A stretch of DNA of 64,000 nt from assembly GCF_006439025.1 (NCBI RefSeq), contig NZ_RCYZ01000006.1:186001-250000 (forward strand). The letters run 5' to 3'. Every line of letters begins with the position of its first letter. The stretch's first letter is position 1. This document shows, one piece after another, positions 53,337 to 60,556 of the stretch. Under the pieces are notes generated by a model. The model was not told the DNA's origin and searched no databases. It was given only the letters and a program-made list of their open reading frames with translations. Position numbers and translations under genes: made by a program. The stretch comes from Hymenobacter nivis (GTDB lineage: Bacteria; Bacteroidota; Bacteroidia; Cytophagales; Hymenobacteraceae).

Positions 53337-53390
53337 GCCCCGGCGCGCCTGGCCGGGGCCCCGCGCGCGGCGGTTCCTTCGGCTTCCCTC

Positions 53391-54590
53391 ATGAGAATCC
53401 TGCACCTGCCCAAGTGGTACCCGCACCGCTACGACGACCAGGACGGCGACTTCGTGGAGCGGCACGTGGCGGCCATTGCGGCGGCGGCCGGGCCGGCGGC
53501 GCAGGTGGCGGTGGTGTTTGCCGCCGTGGCGCGGGGGCCCCTAGCTGGCTTCATCGAGGAAGAAATTGACCAAACGGGCCCCGTGCCCACCTGGCGCTAC
53601 TACTACCGCGCCCGCCCCACCGGCTGGGGCCCCCTGGACAAGGTGCTGAAGCTGGGCCTGTGGCTGGCCTGCCAGCGGCGCGGCTACCGGGCCGTGCGCC
53701 GCCACTGGGCCGGCGCGCCCCCCGATTTGGTGCACGCCCACGTGCTGCTGCGCACCGGCCTGGCCGCCTGGTGGCTGAAGGCGCGCCACGGCATTCCCTA
53801 CCTCGTCAGCGAGCACTGGACGCTGTACTTGCCGGCGCGGGCGGCGCAGGTGGGCTGGGCGCGGCGGTGGCTCACGCGGGCGGTGCTGCGGCGGGCGGGG
53901 GCCCTGCACGCCGTGTCGCGGGCCCTGGCCGATGCGCTGGGGGCCCTGGGTGCCCGCGCCCCGCGCACGGCCGTCATCGCCAACGTGGTGGATGCGAACT
54001 TATTCCGGCCCAGTCCGGCCGGGGCCCCCAGCCCCGACCAGGCCCGCCGCCTGCTGCACGTGGCCGCTTTCCACGACCGGGTGAAGAACCTCTCGGGCGT
54101 GCTGCGAGCGGTGGCCGCCCTGCGCCCGGCCTGGCCCGGCCTGCGCCTGCGGGTGGCCGGCTATGGCCCCGACGAGGCCGCCCTGCGCCACTGCGCTGCC
54201 GCGCTGGGCCTCCTGGCCGACGGCACCGTGGTGTTTTTGGGCAAGCTGCCGCACGCCGCCGTGGCGGCCGAAATGGCGCAGGCCACGGCCCTGGTCTCGT
54301 TCAGCCGGGCCGAAACCTTTGGGGTGGTGCTGCTGGAGGCCCGCGCCTGCGGCCGGCCGGTGGTGGCCACCCGCGTGGGCGGCGTACCCGAGCTGTTCGC
54401 GCCCGAAGGCGCTTTCGGCCTACTCGTCGCGCCCGACGATGAGGATGCTTTGGCCGGGGCCCTGGCCGAGGTGCTGGCCCGCCCCGGGCAGTTCGACGCC
54501 GCCCGCCTGCGGGCCGATGCCGAGGCCCGGTGCAGCCCCGCCGCCGTGGGCGCGGCCTTCTGGGCCCTGTACGCGGAAGTGGTGGCGTAG
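53391..54590 (+). CDS. Glycosyltransferase family 4 protein
   Basis: This 399-residue GT-B enzyme starts with MRILHLPKWYPHRYDDQDG, typical of GT4 N-terminal domains, and has the family E-x7-E pair near residues 307 and 315 (AETFGVVLLEA) with ATRVGGVPEL next to it. It transfers a sugar from a nucleotide donor to an unknown acceptor. It is not inside a glycan cluster. Codon use and GC match the window. The start follows the receptor gene's terminator. Confidence 0.92.
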   Translation: MRILHLPKWYPHRYDDQDGDFVERHVAAIAAAAGPAAQVAVVFAAVARGPLAGFIEEEIDQTGPVPTWRYYYRARPTGWGPLDKVLKLGLWLACQRRGYRAVRRHWAGAPPDLVHAHVLLRTGLAAWWLKARHGIPYLVSEHWTLYLPARAAQVGWARRWLTRAVLRRAGALHAVSRALADALGALGARAPRTAVIANVVDANLFRPSPAGAPSPDQARRLLHVAAFHDRVKNLSGVLRAVAALRPAWPGLRLRVAGYGPDEAALRHCAAALGLLADGTVVFLGKLPHAAVAAEMAQATALVSFSRAETFGVVLLEARACGRPVVATRVGGVPELFAPEGAFGLLVAPDDEDALAGALAEVLARPGQFDAARLRADAEARCSPAAVGAAFWALYAEVVA

Positions 54591-54646
54591 CGCAGTTTAG
54601 GGGCCCCGTGGGGCACTAGCGGCAACAAGCAAACGAACAAAAGGCC

Positions 54647-54674
54647 GTCATGCTTCGGCTGCGCTCAGCACGAC
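54647..54674. repeat. Solo arm of the REPIN-like family
   Basis: GTCATGCTTCGGCTGCGCTC and then AGCACGAC relate to the arm of the element at 46591-46720 (GTCATGCT, CCGAAGCAT). No matching second arm is next to it. Confidence 0.55.
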
Positions 54675-54830
54675 TACTTAGGGGTGGAAAGCTGTTTTTA
54701 GCGCAGTAGGGACGTGTGGTGTAGCGCTATCTTGATTGAACAGTCGGTAGGCCAAGGCGGGGCGGTCCGGCGACTTTTTCCGTCGTCGGGCCACGCTGGT
54801 GATGCCCCGGGGCCCCGTTTTGCCGGGAGA

Positions 54831-54869
54831 GTGGTCCGGCGAATTGCCCAAAGGGCTTCGCCGGACCAC
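54831..54869 (+). terminator. Hairpin upstream of the siderophore receptor gene
   Basis: Perfect 13-base outer arms (54831-54843 and 54857-54869) and an inner GCCC/GGGC stem (54846-54849, 54853-54856), followed by TTGTTTTAAG. It may end transcription from the glycosyltransferase side. Confidence 0.55.
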
Positions 54870-54895
54870 CTTGTTTTAAGCCACCCTAAATATTA

Positions 54896-54928
54896 TTTGG
54901 AATATATCTAAACAAAGACCTAGTTTTG
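54896..54928 (+). promoter_or_regulatory. Promoter of the siderophore receptor gene
   Basis: TTTGG at 54896-54900 and TAGTTTTG at 54921-54928 are 20 bases apart, the best -33/-7 pair here besides rimP. The ATG is 30 bases further, in an AT-rich leader. No Fur-box-like palindrome is evident. Confidence 0.7.
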
Positions 54929-54958
54929 TCAAAGTTTTGAATCATTCTAAATAAATAG

Positions 54959-57430
54959 ATGCGCCAACTCTTACTCCTGACGGTAGCCGTTACTTCCTTT
55001 TTGCCGGCCCTGGCGCAAGCCCAGGCCCCGGCTGGGGCTACCACCAGCCCCGTGCGCCAGCGGTTGGGCACCATCAAAGGCATCATCCGCACCAGCGACG
55101 GCAAGCCGGCGGCTTTCGTGAGCGTGGGCATCCCGAAGTCGGGCAAGGGCGCTAATACGGCCGAGGACGGCTCGTTCCAGATTACCGGCGTGGAGCCGGG
55201 GCCCCACGTGCTGCAAGTATCGTTCGTGGGCTTGCAGCCCCAGCAGCAAACCGTGGCGGTGGCGGCCGGCCAAACCACCCAGGCCGACTTTACGCTGAGC
55301 GAAAGCGCGGCCCAGCTGAACGAAGTGGTGGTGACGGGCGCCAGCACCATCAACCGGCCGGCCACGGCCAGCAAGGGCGACATTGCGCCCCTCGACTTGC
55401 CCCAGAGCATCGGGGTGGTGAGCCGCACGGTGCTGGCCGACCAGCAGGTGAACCGCCTCGGCGATGCGCTGCGCAACGTGAGCGGCGTGTCGCTAACGCA
55501 GCAGCGCGGCGGCGTGGCCGAAACGTTTTCGGCCCGCGGCTCCAGCATCGGCGTGGGCGGCGCGGGCGGTAGCATCTTCAAGAACGGCCTGGTTTCCAAC
55601 ACCCAGGGCTTTCCCGATGCCAGCACCCTCGAATCGGTGGAGGTACTGAAGGGCGCGGCGGCCCTGCTCTACGGCAACGTATCGGGCGGCCTCATCATCA
55701 ACATGGTCACCAAAAAGCCGCGCTTTGACTGGGGCGGCTCGGTGGAGATGCGCGCCGGCAGCTACGGCTTCTACAAGCCCATCATCGACGTGTACGGGCC
55801 CCTCACCAAAAACCTGGCCTTCCGGGTGGTGGGCACCTACGAAAACGCCAAGAGCTACCGCGACGTGGTGACCCAGAAGCGCCTGTACGTGAACCCCTCG
55901 CTGCTCTACAAATTCGGGGAGAAAACCGATTTGCTCGTGCAGGGCGACTACCTGCGCTCCAACATCACGCCCGATGCGGGCGTGGGCATCATCAACCAGA
56001 ACACCGATGCCCGCCTGCCGGACGAAACGCCGCGCGCGCGCTTCATCAACATGAACTGGGCCTACAACGTGACGGACCAGGCCAGCGGCTCGGCGGTGCT
56101 GAACCACCGCTTTTCGGACCAGTGGCGGCTGAGCGCCATTGCCGGCGTGCAGGACACCCGCGTGCACGGCTTCGGGGCGGCCGTGCCCAACAACACCATC
56201 GCCGCCAACGGCGACTACACCCGCACCCTGAGCGCCGTGAACACCAGCGAGCGCGACTACAACGCCCAGCTGAACCTGAACGGCAAGTTTGATACCGGCT
56301 TCCTGCACCACCAGCTGCTGGTGGGGGCCGACGCGCTGCGCATCGTGAGCACCACCACCACGTTTAAGTACCAGGATGCCAGCGGCAAGGTGGGCTCGGC
56401 GTACGACAAAATCAACATCATTGACCGCTCGAAGTACGTGGAGCGGCTGGACGTGCCCGGCATCATCGACACGGCCCGCACCACTTCGCCTTCGTACCGC
56501 TTCGGCACCTACGTGCAGGACTTGATTACCCTCAGCCCCAAGTTTAAGGTGCTGGCCGGCGTGCGCTACTCGTACCAGAAAACGCGGCAAACCACCATTG
56601 CCAACCTCGACAAGGGCCGCGAGCGCGGCGGCGTGGCCGCCGACAAGGTGGACCGGGCCTACTCGCCCAAGGGGGCCCTGATTTACCAGCCCCTGCCCAC
56701 GGTGTCGTTCTACGCCAGCTACGCCAACAACTTCATCGTCAACACGGGCACCGATATTTTCCTTCAGAACCTGTCGCCCTCGCTGGTGAACCAGTACGAG
56801 GCCGGGGCCAAGACGGAGCTGTTCGGCAGCCGCCTGTTTGCCAACGCCACCGTGTACCGCTACCGCAACGGCAACTTCGCCCAAATTGCGGCCCTCGACC
56901 AGTTTGGCAAGCCCAACGGCAACACCAACATTAAGGAGCTGACCGGCGAAACCACCAGCGACGGGGTAGACGTGGACCTCAGCGGCAGCTTCGCCACCAA
57001 CCTGTACTTCAACGTGGGCTACGCCTACAACTACGCCCGCTACACCAACACGGCCGGCGTGACGGGCAGCCCCGTGGAGGGCGAGCGCCTCACCAACAAC
57101 CCCACCCACACCGCCAACGCCTCCCTCTTCTACACCTTTGTGCAGCCCGGCCTGCGGGGCCTCAAGCTGGGGGCCTCGGCCTTCTACACCGGCCAGCGCC
57201 TGGGCGGCAACAACAACACGGTGGGCCAGGCCCCGGCCTTCAACCGCCTCATCGCCCTGGGCGGCTTCACCACCCTCGACCTGAGCGCGGGCTACAGCTA
57301 CGGGCACTTCTCGCTGCTGGCCAAGCTCTCCAACGTCACCAACCAGCTGAGCTACCTGGTGCACGACCGCTACAGCATCAACCCCATCCCGCCCCGGCAG
57401 TTCCTCACCACGGTGGGCTACCACTTCTAG
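54959..57430 (+). CDS. TonB-dependent siderophore receptor
   Basis: This 823-residue receptor has a signal peptide, a CarboxypepD_reg-like domain (about 33-115), a TonB-box-like NEVVVTG, a plug (about 130-245; SIGVVSRTVLADQQVNRLGD, ESVEVLKGAAALLYGNVSGG) and a barrel ending in FLTTVGYHF. The plug pattern and size fit ferric-siderophore receptors of the FhuA/FpvA type. The PepSY membrane protein that follows is a usual partner in iron uptake. Substrate unknown. Confidence 0.9.
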   Translation: MRQLLLLTVAVTSFLPALAQAQAPAGATTSPVRQRLGTIKGIIRTSDGKPAAFVSVGIPKSGKGANTAEDGSFQITGVEPGPHVLQVSFVGLQPQQQTVAVAAGQTTQADFTLSESAAQLNEVVVTGASTINRPATASKGDIAPLDLPQSIGVVSRTVLADQQVNRLGDALRNVSGVSLTQQRGGVAETFSARGSSIGVGGAGGSIFKNGLVSNTQGFPDASTLESVEVLKGAAALLYGNVSGGLIINMVTKKPRFDWGGSVEMRAGSYGFYKPIIDVYGPLTKNLAFRVVGTYENAKSYRDVVTQKRLYVNPSLLYKFGEKTDLLVQGDYLRSNITPDAGVGIINQNTDARLPDETPRARFINMNWAYNVTDQASGSAVLNHRFSDQWRLSAIAGVQDTRVHGFGAAVPNNTIAANGDYTRTLSAVNTSERDYNAQLNLNGKFDTGFLHHQLLVGADALRIVSTTTTFKYQDASGKVGSAYDKINIIDRSKYVERLDVPGIIDTARTTSPSYRFGTYVQDLITLSPKFKVLAGVRYSYQKTRQTTIANLDKGRERGGVAADKVDRAYSPKGALIYQPLPTVSFYASYANNFIVNTGTDIFLQNLSPSLVNQYEAGAKTELFGSRLFANATVYRYRNGNFAQIAALDQFGKPNGNTNIKELTGETTSDGVDVDLSGSFATNLYFNVGYAYNYARYTNTAGVTGSPVEGERLTNNPTHTANASLFYTFVQPGLRGLKLGASAFYTGQRLGGNNNTVGQAPAFNRLIALGGFTTLDLSAGYSYGHFSLLAKLSNVTNQLSYLVHDRYSINPIPPRQFLTTVGYHF

Positions 57431-57456
57431 GGCCGTTTTTAGGGCCCCCAGCTTGT

Positions 57457-57527
57457 CGCCAAGCTGTGCTTGGCCTTGCCTATGCTGCCCCTGGGGCCCC
57501 TGGGGCAAGGCCAAGCACAGCTTGGCG
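57457..57527. repeat. Large inverted repeat after the siderophore receptor gene, family member 2
   Basis: Perfect 24-base arms (57457-57480 and 57504-57527) enclose a 23-base loop with CCCCTGGGGCCCCTGG. Parts (CTTGCC-TGCTGC, GGGCAAGG, CAGCTTGGCGGTAC) recur at 29258-29331. Confidence 0.7.
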
Positions 57528-57594
57528 GTACAGGCTAGGCGGCGAAGGTGAGCGCTCCGTCGCGGCATTTCGCCCGTTTGTCCTTAATCACTTG

Positions 57595-57617
57595 ACCCAC
57601 CGGCCCGGCCGGTGGGT
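57595..57617 (+). other. Hairpin in the leader of the PepSY protein gene
   Basis: ACCCACCGGC (57595-57604) and GCCGGTGGGT (57608-57617) pair perfectly over a three-base loop, followed by TATTTGCTG. It lies 25 bases before ATG 57642 and could affect transcription or ribosome access. Confidence 0.5.
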
Positions 57618-57641
57618 TATTTGCTGAAAAATCTGTTCGCC

Positions 57642-58988
57642 ATGAAAGTATTTTTTCGCCGCATTCACCTCTACCTCGGGCTGGCCTCGGGGCTGTTTCT
57701 GGTCATGGTGTGCCTCACGGGCTCCATTCTGGTGTTTGAGCAGGAGCTGGAGCACCTCTGGCACCCGGCGCGCTACTACGTGGCGCCGGCCGGGGGCCCC
57801 CGCCTGTCGCTGGCCCAGCTCACCGCCGCCGTGCGCGCCGCCAAGCCCAAGGCCCAGCTCAGCAGCTTCAAGCTCTACGCCGACCCCACCCGCACCGTGG
57901 AAGTAAGCCTGGCCGGCGGCGGCCCCAAGGGCGGCGGCAAAGGCGAAGGCAGCGGCGAAGGCGGTGGCCGCAACGCAGCGCAGCGCGGCGAGGGCCGCGG
58001 CGCAACGGCCGGCGAGGGCCCCCGCGGCGGGCAAGGCCGCGGCGAGGGCCGGGCCGAAAGCCGCGGCGCAATGGCTGGCTCTGCCGAAGCCCGGGGCCCC
58101 GGGGGGCCTGCCGGCAAGGGTGGCCCGGGCGGCAAAGGTGGCAAGGGCGGCCCGCGCCTCTTCCTGAACCCTTACACCGGGGCCATTGTGGGCGAGCTGA
58201 AGCCCCAGGATTCGTTCTTTCACTTCATCGAGCAGCTGCACCGGGGGCTGGTGGCGGGCCGCGTGGGCAAGCTCATCATGGGCATCAACGGCATCATTTT
58301 CCTCTTCATCCTGGGCACGGGCATCGTGCTGTGGTGGCCGGCCGCGCGCAAGGCCCTCACCGCCCGCCTCACCGTGAAGTGGGGCAGCAGCTGGAAGCGC
58401 CTCAACCACGACTTCCACATCGTGCTTGGCTTCTACACCTCGGTTTTCCTGTTCATCATGGCCCTCACGGGCGTGGGCATGTCGTTCGATTGGGTGGGCA
58501 AAACCATCAACACCGTCACCCACTCGCCCCAGCAGCGCCCCGAGCCGCCCACCTCCACCGTGCCGGCCGAAAAAGGGCCCGCGTTTGGGGCCGATGCGGC
58601 CCTGGCCGCGGCGCGCCAGCAGGCCCCGGGGGCCCTCACCTACGCCGTGCAGCTGCCCAAGGAGCCCACCGGCAGCCTCCAGGTCAGCAGCTTGCGCCCC
58701 GGGGCCCTCACCGAGCGCGCCACCGACGACGTGTACTTCGACCGCTACTCGGGCCAGGTGCTGCGCCAAACCACCTACGCCCAGCAGCCGCTGGGGCAGC
58801 GCATCCGGGGCTTGTTCAAGCCCGTGCACACGGGCGCCATTTTTGGCTGGCCCACCAAGGTGCTGGCCTTCGTCATCGTGTTGCTGGGGGCCACGTTCCC
58901 CATTTCCGGCACCATCCTGTGGCTGAACCGCACGCGCAAATCGAAGAAGAAAAGCGCGCCCCGTGGGCTGGCCGTGGAGGTAGGCTAG
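57642..58988 (+). CDS. PepSY-associated membrane protein with a Gly/Arg/Ala-rich insertion
   Basis: This 448-residue protein has the PepSY-TM (PiuB-like) architecture: a first helix (about 10-35, LYLGLASGLFLVMVCLTGS), PepSY-like loops and later helices (about 205-230, 270-290 and 400-425), with LHRGLVAGRVGKLIMGING and HDFHIVLGFY. The family is linked to iron uptake, often as ferric-siderophore reductases. Between about residues 92 and 171 lies an 80-residue low-complexity insert, mostly Gly with Arg, Ala, Glu and Lys, ending just before PRLFLNPYTG. ATG 57642 is chosen over a GTG at 57612, which lies in the leader hairpin. Confidence 0.88.
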   Translation: MKVFFRRIHLYLGLASGLFLVMVCLTGSILVFEQELEHLWHPARYYVAPAGGPRLSLAQLTAAVRAAKPKAQLSSFKLYADPTRTVEVSLAGGGPKGGGKGEGSGEGGGRNAAQRGEGRGATAGEGPRGGQGRGEGRAESRGAMAGSAEARGPGGPAGKGGPGGKGGKGGPRLFLNPYTGAIVGELKPQDSFFHFIEQLHRGLVAGRVGKLIMGINGIIFLFILGTGIVLWWPAARKALTARLTVKWGSSWKRLNHDFHIVLGFYTSVFLFIMALTGVGMSFDWVGKTINTVTHSPQQRPEPPTSTVPAEKGPAFGADAALAAARQQAPGALTYAVQLPKEPTGSLQVSSLRPGALTERATDDVYFDRYSGQVLRQTTYAQQPLGQRIRGLFKPVHTGAIFGWPTKVLAFVIVLLGATFPISGTILWLNRTRKSKKKSAPRGLAVEVG

Positions 58989-59027
58989 GGGCCCCAGCGC
59001 TCAAGGGCGGCTTGGGTTTTTATTGAT

Positions 59028-59119
59028 GGCCGTGCCGAACGCCGCCGAAGCAGCTTGCCCGCGCAAGTAATTAGGTTTACTGCGGCGGGCAAGCTGCTTC
59101 GGCGGCGTTCGGCACGGCC
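59028..59119. repeat. 92-bp cruciform with perfect 35-bp arms
   Basis: The arms (59028-59062 and 59085-59119) are exact complements and the loop can close further through AGTAA/TTACT. The core GCCGAAGCAGCTTGCCCGC relates it to the element at 46591-46720. It sits between two same-strand genes, 37 bases before the next ATG. Confidence 0.85.
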
Positions 59120-59156
59120 TGCTTTGGATAGTTACTATTACGCACCCCGCTTACCG

Positions 59157-60425
59157 ATGAAATTTCTTAGTACGGTTGCCGGCTTGCTCCTGTGCGCCAC
59201 CGCGTTTGGGCAAGACGTCCGCTCCTACGTGGCGGCGAATACGGTGCCAATCGCCACGCTCGATGCCACCTCCGACGACTACGCGGACTTAGCGCCCTTT
59301 GGCCAGGCCATTGGCGAGGCCCGGGTGGTGATGCTGGGCGAGCAGGACCACGGCGACGGCCCCACGTTTCAGGCCAAGACGCGCCTGATAAAGTACTTGC
59401 ACGAGCGCAAGGGCTTCACCGTGCTGGCCTTCGAAGGCGACTTCTACAGCTTGACGGCGGGCTGGGATAAACTGGCCAAGCAGCCGGATTCCATCCGGCA
59501 CTTTTTGCGGCAGAACATCTACTATAACTGGGTGGGTAGTGCAGATTGTCGCTACTTACTTGAGCAGTACATCCCGCAGAGCTTTCAGACCGGCAGCCCG
59601 CTCCAGGTGAGCGGCTTCGACTCGCAGCTTTACGCGACATACAGCCTTACGCATCTCCGGCGCGACCTGGATGGCTACCTGGTTAGCCAAGGGATGGACC
59701 GCAAATTCCCTTCGGCCGCCGCCTACCAAACGTTTTTGGCGGCAGTGCAAGGGCTGCTGGATAAGGAATCCAAGCCCGCAGCGTATCGCCCCGATATGCG
59801 CAAGGCCCTGGACAATGGCCTGCAACTCATCAGCCAAGCCCAACTCGCTGCCCACGACGCCTCTGCCTGGCCGCGCGTGATAGCCAGCCTGCAAGCGTAC
59901 ATCGTGCGGAGCTACCCGCTGCCGGCCCGGGACAAGGCGATGGCCGACAACTTGAAATTTCTGATGACCACGCAGCACCGGGGCGCAAAAGTCATCGTTT
60001 GGGCCGCCAATGCCCACATTATGCGATACCCGGACCAGCAGCCCGGCAAAGGCCGGGTCTTTAACTTAGTGATTCGCCAAAAAATGGGCGAGTATTTCGT
60101 GCAAGACCCGCAGTGGGCCCGGCAGACGTACGTGCTGGGCTTTGCTTCCTACCAGGGCACCGCCGGCCGGCTGGGCACGGCGCCGTACCCGGTTGCGCTG
60201 CCGGAGAAGGACGGCCTAGAAACTTGGATACCCGCGCGCATGGCCTACGGTTTTCTTGACTTTACCCCCTACAACAAGCAATTCAACAACCCAACGGCTC
60301 CTTTCTCGATGAAAAGCCCAGGGCATGCCTTGCCACCGGCCCACATTTCGCCGGTTGCGTGGAATTTGGCGTACGACGGCCTGTTCTTCATCCGCGAGAT
60401 GCAGGCCACGAAAAAAAGAGAGTAG
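59157..60425 (+). CDS. Secreted erythromycin esterase family protein
   Basis: This 422-residue protein has a signal peptide (MKFLSTVAGLLLCATAFG) and the erythromycin-esterase fold marks VMLGEQDHGDGPTFQAKTRL with its Glu/His pair, FTVLAFEGDFYS and VIVWAANAHIMR. EreA/B open macrolide lactones by hydrolysis, but most family members in environmental bacteria have unknown substrates, so resistance should not be assumed. ATG 59157 is chosen; the upstream extension would translate half of the cruciform. A near-perfect hairpin follows the stop. Confidence 0.87.
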   Translation: MKFLSTVAGLLLCATAFGQDVRSYVAANTVPIATLDATSDDYADLAPFGQAIGEARVVMLGEQDHGDGPTFQAKTRLIKYLHERKGFTVLAFEGDFYSLTAGWDKLAKQPDSIRHFLRQNIYYNWVGSADCRYLLEQYIPQSFQTGSPLQVSGFDSQLYATYSLTHLRRDLDGYLVSQGMDRKFPSAAAYQTFLAAVQGLLDKESKPAAYRPDMRKALDNGLQLISQAQLAAHDASAWPRVIASLQAYIVRSYPLPARDKAMADNLKFLMTTQHRGAKVIVWAANAHIMRYPDQQPGKGRVFNLVIRQKMGEYFVQDPQWARQTYVLGFASYQGTAGRLGTAPYPVALPEKDGLETWIPARMAYGFLDFTPYNKQFNNPTAPFSMKSPGHALPPAHISPVAWNLAYDGLFFIREMQATKKRE

Positions 60426-60431
60426 GGCCCT

Positions 60432-60468
60432 GCCATTTGGGGCCCCGGCTGCCGGGGCCCCAAATGGC
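60432..60468 (+). terminator. Hairpin after the esterase-like gene
   Basis: Perfect 17-base arms (60432-60448 and 60452-60468) enclose a three-base CTG. Each arm holds a GGGGCCCC. No clear T-tract. It also lies downstream of the convergent gene at 60557. Confidence 0.65.
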
Positions 60469-60556
60469 TTGTGGTTGGGGCAATTGGGTGGAAGCAACCT
60501 TAGCCGCGGCGCGGGGCAACGGCTTGACCCGCGCCGCGGCTGGCTCGCTGGGGGCC

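Larger units (their letters stand above)
54591..54958. other. 368-base gene-free spacer with repeats and promoter
   Basis: It contains a solo arm of the REPIN-like repeat (54647-54674), three copies of GGTCCGGCGA in both orientations (the last two forming the hairpin at 54831-54869), a GGGGCCCC and the promoter of the siderophore receptor gene. No coding region is seen. Confidence 0.65.

Noticed and set aside
59055..59156. 34-codon N-terminal extension of the esterase-like gene
   Set aside because: It would translate half of the 59028-59119 cruciform; the signal peptide begins at 59157.
59157..60425. Antibiotic-resistance call for the erythromycin esterase family protein
   Set aside because: Family membership alone does not show macrolide hydrolysis, and there is no resistance or mobile context.
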